A DNA stretch of 8,174 bases from Spongiicolonus versatilis (lineage in GTDB: Bacteria; Pseudomonadota; Gammaproteobacteria; Arenicellales; Spongiicolonaceae), in NCBI GenBank assembly GCA_028286165.1, contig JAPYMU010000063.1, positions 1-8,174 of the forward strand, given 5' to 3'. The position numbers and the translations under genes are program-made. The notes beneath the pieces were generated by a model. It saw only the letters and a list, made by a program, of their open reading frames with translations, searched no databases and was not told where the DNA came from. Positions 1 to 4,888 of the stretch are shown here, piece by piece (positions within the stretch are counted from its first letter, which is position 1; each line of letters opens with the position of its first letter).

Positions 1-101
1 TCTTCATCACCGGCCCCTCGCGCACCGCCGACATAGAACAAACCCTGCAACTCGGCGCGCATGGGCCTACGCGGTTTTTTGTGGTGGTGGGGAGGAGTTA
101 A
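1..101 (+). CDS. LUD-domain (LutC/YkgG-like) protein, C-terminal end only
   Basis: This is the last 32 codons of a gene that enters from the left edge, read in the frame starting at base 3 and ending at TAA 99-101. The visible peptide contains GPSRTADIEQTLQLGAHGP, the conserved C-terminal signature of LUD-domain proteins, followed by a short hydrophobic strand (FFVVVG) that ends the fold. In characterised members (LutC of Bacillus subtilis, YkgG of E. coli) this subunit acts with an iron-sulfur protein and an LutB-type protein in oxidation of L-lactate to pyruvate in the cytoplasm. Whether lutA and lutB lie upstream cannot be seen. LUD domains also occur fused to the C-terminus of LutB, so a separate LutC cannot be told from such a domain with this fragment. 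The domain assignment is firm; the exact subunit is not. Confidence 0.8.
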   Translation, partial: FITGPSRTADIEQTLQLGAHGPTRFFVVVGRS

Positions 102-126
102 GCGGCGTTTATGGCGTGGAGAAGTG

Positions 127-135
127 TGCTATATT
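127..135 (+). promoter_or_regulatory. candidate extended -10 promoter element
   Basis: TGCTATATT has the form TGn followed by TATATT, one mismatch from TATAAT, so it fits an extended -10 sigma-70 element that needs little -35 contact. No good -35 is visible; the expected position holds GTTTAT. Transcription would start near base 142 and give a leader of about 55 nt ahead of the ATG at 198. It sits in the only gap between the LUD gene and the nuclease-like gene, which suits an independent start for the latter. Confidence 0.35.
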
Positions 136-158
136 GCCTGCTTCCAATTTCACCCTGC

Positions 159-174
159 TGGCCGTCGTCGGCCA
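159..174 (+). other. small perfect hairpin in the leader of the nuclease-like gene
   Basis: TGGCCG (159-164) and CGGCCA (169-174) are perfect inverted copies around the loop TCGT, giving a 6-bp GC-rich stem. No T-tract follows, so an intrinsic terminator for the LUD gene is unlikely. If transcription starts near 142, the hairpin lies in the 5' leader, 23 nt before the ATG. Its role is unknown. Confidence 0.3.
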
Positions 175-197
175 TGCCCCTGTTCTGAGAAAAAACC

Positions 198-926
198 ATG
201 GCCAATCCGCCAATCGTCAGTAACATCACCGACGTGTACCTGAAATACGGGATTATTCAGGTCGGCAGAAAACACCTTGCCCGGATGCCGACCGGGGACA
301 AAAGCCTCAAAGTTGAGGCCGTATTTGACCACGGAAACAAAGTGCAGAAACTGACCTACGACCCGCTGAAAAACAGATTCTTCGGTGTCAAAGGATGGTA
401 CAACGCGCAACAAGCAAAAGCCGGCGACCGGGTGGACATTGAGCCTTTGAAAAAAGGCAAACGCTACCGCCTGAGTCTGTTGCGCCGGTCGGAGGTCCGC
501 GCAGGGGGCAAACAAAACCTGACAACCATCGGCAAAACACAAAAGAAGGGGCATGGCGTTTCCGCCGTGGGCAAGCCGATTGATTTCGGCGGCCTGGTCT
601 ATGCGCCGAATAATGAAGCCGGGGTGGTGCTGTTGTTCGGCATGATTTTTGAGGACCTCGGCATAATTGTGGAGGAAATCAAAAGCGGTTTTCCGGACGC
701 CACCATTCGCCGGTTTAACGGCAAGGGCTGGGTCAGGGAGTTTGCCGAGTTTGAATACGAAAGCATGAACTTCAAAAAACACCGGCACGCGGTAGACAAG
801 TGCGATATGATTGTCTGCTGGCGCGACAACTGGAAGCACTGCCCGCTGGAAGTGTGCGAACTTTCCTCGCTGATAAAGTTGCTGCCCAAAGACCGGCGGC
901 GGCTGGTCGCCAAAACTTTCACCTGA
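198..926 (+). CDS. predicted DNA-binding/PD-(D/E)XK nuclease-like protein
   Basis: This 242-residue soluble protein has two apparent domains. Residues about 10-95 are beta-rich (IIQVGRKHLARMP, VEAVFDHG, YDPLKNRFFGVKGWY, AGDRVDIEPL) and resemble the pseudobarrel DNA-binding modules seen beside restriction enzymes; this is an impression, not a proven match. A basic linker (about 98-122) leads to residues 125-228, which match my memory of a widespread uncharacterised family with the pattern GKPxxFxGLxYAPxNExGVVxLFG. A plausible nuclease core is Glu140 in a helix, Asp167 in GFPDA, and Glu184/Glu186 in AEFEYES, followed by CDMIVCW (202-208). An acidic E-x-E in place of E-x-K is known in BamHI. No methyltransferase gene is visible nearby. 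The start is the first ATG after the candidate promoter, with a weak GAGA 7 nt upstream. A 60-base sample at 301-360 has 47% GC by hand count, against 75% at 2401-2460 in fabB. Function remains open. Confidence 0.6.
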   Translation: MANPPIVSNITDVYLKYGIIQVGRKHLARMPTGDKSLKVEAVFDHGNKVQKLTYDPLKNRFFGVKGWYNAQQAKAGDRVDIEPLKKGKRYRLSLLRRSEVRAGGKQNLTTIGKTQKKGHGVSAVGKPIDFGGLVYAPNNEAGVVLLFGMIFEDLGIIVEEIKSGFPDATIRRFNGKGWVREFAEFEYESMNFKKHRHAVDKCDMIVCWRDNWKHCPLEVCELSSLIKLLPKDRRRLVAKTFT

Positions 927-946
927 CACAACCCGGGAGACCCACC

Positions 947-1183
947 ATGGCCGACGCGCAATACGACAAGATGCTGCGTGAAATCCAAAAGATGGATCAC
1001 GAAATGAGTCACGCGATGGAAACGCTTATGGAAAAATACAGCCCATCGTCCTTAACCGAGGATCAACGGGATGCTTTCCTCGCCATCTTGGGCGCCCACC
1101 GCATTCCTGTGGACGACATGCGGCAGGAATGGGCCGATGAATTTGAACACTACTGCGGCTGGGCGCACCCTCACGAGCGATAA
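947..1183 (+). CDS. small acidic protein of unknown function
   Basis: I do not recognise this 78-residue protein. The frame is open further upstream, but the ATG at 947 is chosen because GGGAGA lies 7 nt before it and because earlier starts would overlap the nuclease-like gene. The N-terminal third (about 1-31) looks like an amphipathic, methionine-rich helix. A second helical stretch is TEDQRDAFLAIL (37-48), and the C-terminal end is rich in Glu, His and aromatic residues (EWADEFEHYCGWAHPHE). Acidic residues outnumber Lys and Arg by about two to one. There is no signal peptide, membrane segment or metal-binding Cys cluster. It follows the nuclease-like gene by 20 nt, so the two are probably cotranscribed. 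A regulator or inhibitor of the nuclease-like protein is possible but only inferred from position and charge. Confidence 0.6.
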   Translation: MADAQYDKMLREIQKMDHEMSHAMETLMEKYSPSSLTEDQRDAFLAILGAHRIPVDDMRQEWADEFEHYCGWAHPHER

Positions 1184-1190
1184 TATCGCT
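1176..1190. promoter_or_regulatory. perfect 15-nt palindrome upstream of fabA
   Basis: AGCGATA-A-TATCGCT is a perfect inverted repeat with 7-base arms around one central A. It overlaps the TAA of the preceding gene and ends 34 nt before the fabA ATG. It contains GATAAT (1179-1184), one mismatch from a -10 box, and is followed by TTATT. It could be an operator overlapping a fabAB promoter. It could instead be a weak terminator, as AGCGA/TCGCT would pair around TAATA. Regulators such as FabR and DesT bind palindromes near fabA/fabB in other gammaproteobacteria, but none is encoded here. Confidence 0.4.
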
Positions 1191-1224
1191 TTATTCCACA
1201 AAGCCGCCAAACCAAAAACCACCC

Positions 1225-1755
1225 ATGCCCCCCCCCCGGCAAGAAACCTACACCCACGCCGAACTCATTCGCTGCGGGCGGGGGGAGTTGTTTGGGGCGG
1301 GGAATGCGCAGTTGCCGCTGCCGCCGATGCTGATGTTTGACCGCATCACGCACATTTCCGAGAACAGCGGGGCGCATGGCAAGGGGGCGGTTTGCGCCGA
1401 GTTGGATATTCATCCGGGGTTGTGGTTTTTTGACTGCCATTTTCAGGGCGACCCGGTGATGCCGGGCTGCCTGGGGCTGGATGCGCTGTGGCAACTGGTC
1501 GGGTTTTACCTCGGCTGGCTTGGCGCGCCGGGACGCGGGCGGGCGCTGGGCTCGGGCGGGATTCGGTTCAGCGGGCAGGTGACGCCGCGCAACAAACTGC
1601 TCACCTACCAACTGGATTTCAAGCGCGTGATTATGCGCCGCATGACCATGGGCATCGCCGACGGCGTGGTGTCCGCCGACGGCCGGCCCATTTACCACGG
1701 TGAAGATTTGCGCGTTGGTTTGTTCCGCGGCGGTGAGGGCGAGGGTGATGGTTAA
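1225..1755 (+). CDS. fabA: 3-hydroxydecanoyl-ACP dehydratase/isomerase FabA
   Basis: FabA dehydrates 3-hydroxydecanoyl-ACP and isomerises trans-2- to cis-3-decenoyl-ACP, the branch point to unsaturated fatty acids in the cytoplasmic type II synthesis pathway. The 176 residues match E. coli FabA (172) end to end: GRGELFG (18-24), WFFDCHF (67-73), then GDPVMPGCLGLDALWQLVGF. The catalytic pair is His72 and Asp86, equivalent to His70 and Asp84 of E. coli. The GCLGLDA core and the full-length match separate it from FabZ. The ATG at 1225 gives a normal N-terminus (RQETYTHAELIRCGRGELFG aligns with the family), but no Shine-Dalgarno sequence is visible and codons 2-5 contain a C10 run. The C-terminal RGGEGEGDG is a short low-complexity extension whose DNA carries the ribosome site for fabB. 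The last 8 nt overlap fabB, so the two are cotranscribed and probably translationally coupled. Confidence 0.97.
   Translation: MPPPRQETYTHAELIRCGRGELFGAGNAQLPLPPMLMFDRITHISENSGAHGKGAVCAELDIHPGLWFFDCHFQGDPVMPGCLGLDALWQLVGFYLGWLGAPGRGRALGSGGIRFSGQVTPRNKLLTYQLDFKRVIMRRMTMGIADGVVSADGRPIYHGEDLRVGLFRGGEGEGDG
1228..1237. repeat. homopolymeric C10 tract after the fabA start codon
   Basis: Ten consecutive C residues directly follow the ATG of fabA and encode Pro2-Pro4 plus the first base of Arg5. Long mononucleotide runs slip in replication and are frequent sequencing and assembly errors. The reading given here keeps fabA in frame. Confidence 0.95.
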
Positions 1756-2983
1756 AGAAAACAGCCGCCGCGTGGTGGTCACCGGCCTCGGCATCGTCTC
1801 CAGCATCGGCCACAACGCCGAGCAGGTGACCCGCGCCCTGCGCGAAAGCGCCAGCGGCATCCGCCATGATTCGGAGTACGCCGGGCTCGGTTTCCGCAGC
1901 CAGGTGTGCGGCCCGGTGGAACTGGATTTGGCGGCGCTCATTGACCGCAAGATTCTGCGCTTCATGGGTGACGCCGCCGCCTTCAACTATCTCGCCATGC
2001 GGCAGGCCATCGACGATTCCGGCCTCGGCGCCGCCATGGTCTCCCACCCGCGCACCGGACTCATCGTCGGCACCGGCGGCGCGTCCACCGCCAACGTCAC
2101 CCTCGCCGTGGACACCCTGCGCCAGCGCGGCATTCGCCGGGTGGGGCCCTACATGGTGCCGCGCACCATGTCCAGCACCGCCTCGGCCTGCCTCGGCACC
2201 GCCTTCGCCATCAAGGGCGCCTCCTACTCCATCAGTTCGGCATGCTCCACCAGCGCCCACTGCATCGGCCACGCCGCCGAATTGATCCAACTGGACAAGC
2301 AGGACATCGTCTTCGCCGGCGGCGGCGAGGAGGTGCACTGGACGCTGACCATGCTGTTCGACGCCATGGGCGCGCTGTCATCCAAATTCAACGACTCCCC
2401 TGAGCGCGCCTCGCGCCCATATGACGCCGGCCGCGACGGCTTCGTCATCTCCGGCGGCGGCGGCGTGCTGGTGATGGAGGAGTTGCAGCATGCGCGCAAG
2501 CGCGGCGCGCGCATCATCGCCGAACTCACCGGCTACGGCGCCACTTCCGACGGCGCCGACATGGTGCAGCCCTCCGGCGAAGGCGCGGTGCGCTGCATGC
2601 AAGCCGCGCTGGCCGGCAGCGGCGGCGGGGTGGACTACGTCAACGCCCACGGCACCAGCACCCCGGCCGGCGACATCGTGGAGTTGAACGCGCTGGCCGA
2701 GGTGTTCGGCGGGGCGGGCAAAGTGCCGCCCATCTCGGCCACCAAATCCCTCAGCGGCCACGCCCTCGGCGCCGCCGGGGTGAACGAGGCGGTTTACACC
2801 CTGCTCATGATGCAGAACAATTTCATCGCCGCCAGCGCCAATCTGGAAACCCCGGATGAGGGCGCCGCCGGTTTTCCCATCGTCACCGAAACCCGCGACG
2901 GCGAAATCAACACCGCGCTTTCCAACAGTTTCGGTTTCGGCGGCACCAATTGCTGTCTGGTGTTCAGCAAAGTGAACTTGTGA
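1748..2983 (+). CDS. fabB: 3-oxoacyl-ACP synthase I FabB
   Basis: FabB condenses acyl-ACP with malonyl-ACP and is the synthase that elongates the cis-3-decenoyl-ACP made by FabA. The 411 residues (E. coli FabB has 406) show the thiolase-fold halves. The N-terminus is VVVTGLGIVSSIG, the nucleophile is Cys166 in SISSACSTSAHCIG, and the catalytic histidines are His301 in NAHGTSTP and His338 in SGHALGAAG. Lys333 lies in ATKSLSGH, and the C-terminal SNSFGFGGTN loop is intact. Extended identity with FabB (IDRKILRFM, QDIVFAGGGEE, FDAMGALS, GYGATSDGADMV) favours FabB over FabF. I place the start at ATG 1748 because GAGGG at 1735-1739 lies 8 nt upstream and the next residues align with the family start; the in-frame GTG at 1745 is an alternative. 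It ends 15 nt before the convergent stop of rho. Confidence 0.97.
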   Translation: MVKENSRRVVVTGLGIVSSIGHNAEQVTRALRESASGIRHDSEYAGLGFRSQVCGPVELDLAALIDRKILRFMGDAAAFNYLAMRQAIDDSGLGAAMVSHPRTGLIVGTGGASTANVTLAVDTLRQRGIRRVGPYMVPRTMSSTASACLGTAFAIKGASYSISSACSTSAHCIGHAAELIQLDKQDIVFAGGGEEVHWTLTMLFDAMGALSSKFNDSPERASRPYDAGRDGFVISGGGGVLVMEELQHARKRGARIIAELTGYGATSDGADMVQPSGEGAVRCMQAALAGSGGGVDYVNAHGTSTPAGDIVELNALAEVFGGAGKVPPISATKSLSGHALGAAGVNEAVYTLLMMQNNFIAASANLETPDEGAAGFPIVTETRDGEINTALSNSFGFGGTNCCLVFSKVNL

Positions 2984-2998
2984 CTGCCGGGCGGCGGC

Positions 2999-4261
2999 TC
3001 AGCGCTTCATGGATTGAAAAAACTCGGCGTTGTTTTTTGTCGCGCGCAGTTTGTCCAGCAGAAATTCAATCGCCTGGGTGTCCTCCATGGGGTGCAGCAA
3101 CTTGCGCAGCAGCCAGATTTTCTGCAACTCGGCGGGGTCGGTCAGCAACTCTTCGCGGCGGGTGCCGGAGCGGCTGATAATCACCGCCGGATAAACGCGC
3201 TTCTCGGCGATGCGGCGGTCCAGGTGGATCTCCAGGTTGCCGGTGCCCTTGAATTCCTCGTAAATCACGTCGTCCATCTTGGAGCCGGTGTCGATGAGCG
3301 CGGTGGCGAGGATGGTGATGCTGCCGCCCTCCTCCACATTGCGCGCCGCGCCGAAGAAGCGCTTCGGCCGCTGCAGGGCATTGGCGTCCACGCCGCCGGT
3401 GAGCACCTTGCCGGAGGCCGGCGCCACCGTGTTGTAGGCGCGCGCCAGGCGGGTGATGGAGTCGAGGAGGATGACCACGTCCTGCTTGGTTTCCACCATC
3501 CGCTTGGCTTTCTCCAGCACCATCTCGGCCACCTGCACATGGCGCGCCGCCGGCTCGTCAAAGGTGGATGACACCACCTCGCCGCGCACCGTGCGCTGCA
3601 TCTCGGTCACCTCCTCCGGCCGCTCGTCGATCAACAGCACAATCAGCCGGCACTGCGGCTCGCTGGCGGTGATGGAGTGGGCGATTTGCTGCAGCATCAC
3701 CGTCTTGCCGGTCTTCGGCGACGACACCAGCAACCCGCGCTGGCCCTTGCCGATGGGGGCGATGATGTCGATGACGCGCCCGGTCAGCGACTCCGCCGAG
3801 CCGTTTTCCTGTTCCAGGCGAATGCGCTGGTCGGGGTGCAGCGGGGTCAGGTTTTCAAACAGAATGCGGTGCTTGGATTTTTCCGGGGTCTGGCTGTTGA
3901 TGGTTTCCACTTTGAGCAGCGCGAAATAGCGCTCGGAATCCTTGGGCGGCCGTATCTCGCCCACCACGCTGTCGCCGGTGCGCAAATTGAACCGGCGTAT
4001 CTGGCTCGGCGACACATAAATGTCATCCGGCCCGGCCAGGTAGGAACTGGAGGATGAGCGCAGAAAGCCGAAGCCGTCGGGCAGGATTTCCACCACGCCC
4101 TCACCGACGATGTTCTCGCCCTTGCGCGACAGCGCCTTGAGGATGGAAAAAACCTGGTCCTGCTTGCGCATGCGGCCGACGTTTTCCAGGTTGAGTTCCC
4201 GCGCCAGTTCGGCGAGTTCCGCGGCCGGTTTGGTTTTAAGTTCGGTAAGATTGAGGGACAT
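2999..4261 (-). CDS. rho: transcription termination factor Rho
   Basis: Rho is the hexameric RNA-dependent ATPase and translocase that ends transcription at C-rich, untranslated RNA. The 420 residues match E. coli Rho (419) throughout. A helical N-terminal domain (about 5-47) precedes a cold-shock-like RNA-binding domain (about 50-117) with DGFGFLR (62-68). The RecA-like motor has Walker A SSPKTGKT (180-187, Lys186), Walker B DVVILLDS (261-268), the Q-loop region TGGVDANALQRPKRFFGAAR (288-307), and the arginine-finger segment SGTRREELL (365-373). The P-loop reads SSPKTGKT where E. coli has APPKAGKT. There is no long insertion of the kind seen in actinobacterial Rho. An AAGG lies 9 nt before the start. 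It follows trxA on the same strand after 101 nt, a spacing that leaves room for its own leader and possible autoregulation. Confidence 0.98.
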   Translation of the reverse strand: MSLNLTELKTKPAAELAELARELNLENVGRMRKQDQVFSILKALSRKGENIVGEGVVEILPDGFGFLRSSSSSYLAGPDDIYVSPSQIRRFNLRTGDSVVGEIRPPKDSERYFALLKVETINSQTPEKSKHRILFENLTPLHPDQRIRLEQENGSAESLTGRVIDIIAPIGKGQRGLLVSSPKTGKTVMLQQIAHSITASEPQCRLIVLLIDERPEEVTEMQRTVRGEVVSSTFDEPAARHVQVAEMVLEKAKRMVETKQDVVILLDSITRLARAYNTVAPASGKVLTGGVDANALQRPKRFFGAARNVEEGGSITILATALIDTGSKMDDVIYEEFKGTGNLEIHLDRRIAEKRVYPAVIISRSGTRREELLTDPAELQKIWLLRKLLHPMEDTQAIEFLLDKLRATKNNAEFFQSMKR

Positions 4262-4284
4262 GGATGGCTACCTTGGGTTTGCGG

Positions 4285-4310
4285 CCCCGCCCGAACGGTT
4301 GTCAGCGGGG
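4285..4310 (-). other. inverted repeat in the rho leader
   Basis: CCCCGC (4285-4290) and GCGGGG (4305-4310) are perfect inverted copies separated by 14 nt. On the rho transcript they would form a GC-rich stem ending 23 nt before the ATG and 10 nt before the AAGG ribosome site. No T-tract follows, so it is more likely a leader structure than a terminator. A 6-bp GC stem can arise by chance in such GC-rich DNA. Confidence 0.3.
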
Positions 4311-4323
4311 AGGAGGGATGAAA

Positions 4324-4342
4324 CCGGCGGGGTGTCCGCCGG
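4324..4342 (-). terminator. GC-rich hairpin between trxA and rho, possible weak terminator
   Basis: CCGGCGG (4324-4330) and CCGCCGG (4336-4342) form a perfect 7-bp stem with a 5-nt loop, 20 nt past the trxA stop codon. On the minus strand the stem is followed only by TTTC, too few T residues for a strong intrinsic terminator. It may attenuate read-through from trxA into rho, or protect the trxA 3' end. Confidence 0.35.
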
Positions 4343-4362
4343 CGGTGGTTTATGGTATTCTG

Positions 4363-4695
4363 CTACAGGCTTTCGTCGAGAAAAGCGGTGATTTGGGATT
4401 TGGACAGCGCCCCGACTTTGGTCGCTTCCACCGCGCCGTTTTTGAACAGCATTAAAGTCGGGATGCCGCGGATGCCGTATTTGGGCGGGGTTTCCGGATT
4501 TTCGTCAATGTTAAGTTTGGCGATTTGCAAACGGCCGCCATATTCGCCGGCAATTTGCTCCAGAGCCGGCGCGATGGCCTTGCACGGTCCGCACCACTCG
4601 GCCCAGTAGTCCACCAGGACCGGTTGCGGCGCCTTGAGAACCAGGTTCTCAAAGTCGGCATCGCTCACTTGAATAATGTTCGATGCATTTGGCAT
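4363..4695 (-). CDS. trxA: thioredoxin 1
   Basis: Thioredoxin reduces protein disulfides in the cytoplasm using electrons from thioredoxin reductase. The 110 residues (E. coli TrxA has 109 counting Met) contain the redox centre WCGPCK at 34-39 with cysteines 35 and 38. The strand before it (PVLVDYWAEW) carries the usual buried acidic residue, and the cis-proline loop GIPT has Pro79. The C-terminal half (KYGIRGIPTLMLFKNG) is standard. The start at 4695 gives the usual short N-terminus; GAGG lies 10 nt upstream. It precedes rho on the same strand and is divergent from rhlB, the same order as in enterobacteria, which supports all three assignments. A sample of the gene (4501-4560) has about 48% GC, below its neighbours. 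Confidence 0.98.
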   Translation of the reverse strand: MPNASNIIQVSDADFENLVLKAPQPVLVDYWAEWCGPCKAIAPALEQIAGEYGGRLQIAKLNIDENPETPPKYGIRGIPTLMLFKNGAVEATKVGALSKSQITAFLDESL

Positions 4696-4718
4696 TGCAA
4701 GTCAACCTCAAACATAAT
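4689..4718 (+). promoter_or_regulatory. candidate sigma-70 promoter for rhlB
   Basis: TTGGCA (4689-4694) and CATAAT (4713-4718) each match the -35 and -10 consensus at five of six bases and are separated by 18 nt. Transcription would start near 4725, giving a leader of about 160 nt before the rhlB start. The -35 box overlaps the start codon of divergent trxA, so initiation in the two directions could interfere. Confidence 0.45.
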
Positions 4719-4755
4719 GAGTGAATGAAAAACAAAAGGGGAACACCGCCGCTGA

Positions 4756-4777
4756 GCCGCTGCCAGGCCGTTGCCAA
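4756..4777 (+). repeat. imperfect 11-bp tandem repeat in the rhlB leader
   Basis: GCCGCTGCCAG (4756-4766) is followed at once by GCCGTTGCCAA (4767-4777), differing at two positions. The flanks also hold a direct repeat CGCTGAG at 4750-4756 and 4784-4790. All lie in the trxA/rhlB gap, in the presumed leader of rhlB. No function is evident. Confidence 0.4.
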
Positions 4778-4796
4778 GGCTGTCGCTGAGGGCGCC

Positions 4797-4820
4797 GGTG
4801 GGAGGCATGGGCTTCCCGCC
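4797..4820 (+). other. 10-bp hairpin in the rhlB leader RNA
   Basis: GGTGGGAGGC (4797-4806) pairs with GCTTCCCGCC (4811-4820) around the loop ATGG. In plus-strand RNA all ten positions pair, two as G-U wobbles. In minus-strand RNA those two become C-A mismatches, so the fold favours the rhlB transcript. It hides the GGGAGG stretch, the best ribosome-like site in this leader. No T-tract follows. Confidence 0.45.
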
Positions 4821-4888
4821 TGCCGCGCATGGTAGACCCAAAACACCGCACAATGCAAGCCCCCGGCGAAAAAATTCCCGCTCCCGCG

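Noticed and set aside
150..929. Long minus-strand open frame opposite the nuclease-like gene
   Set aside because: Its translation has no recognisable family or domain order, whereas the plus strand matches a known hypothetical family and has a promoter-like element.
800..946. Upstream extension of the 78-residue gene to an ATG at 800
   Set aside because: It would overlap the nuclease-like gene by 127 nt, while the ATG at 947 has a well-placed GGGAGA and a normal intergenic gap.
1171..2338. Two long minus-strand open frames opposite fabA and fabB
   Set aside because: They are antisense to clear full-length FabA and FabB with intact catalytic residues. Low-complexity Ala/Gly/His/Val composition is typical of GC-rich antisense frames.
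2984..2998. Bidirectional terminator between fabB and rho
   Set aside because: Only 15 nt separate the stop codons. GC-rich bases are present, but I see no stem with a T-tract on either strand.
3014..4057. Plus-strand open frames opposite rho
   Set aside because: Shadows of a full-length Rho. Their composition (Gly, Val, His, Gln, Leu runs) mirrors antisense codons.
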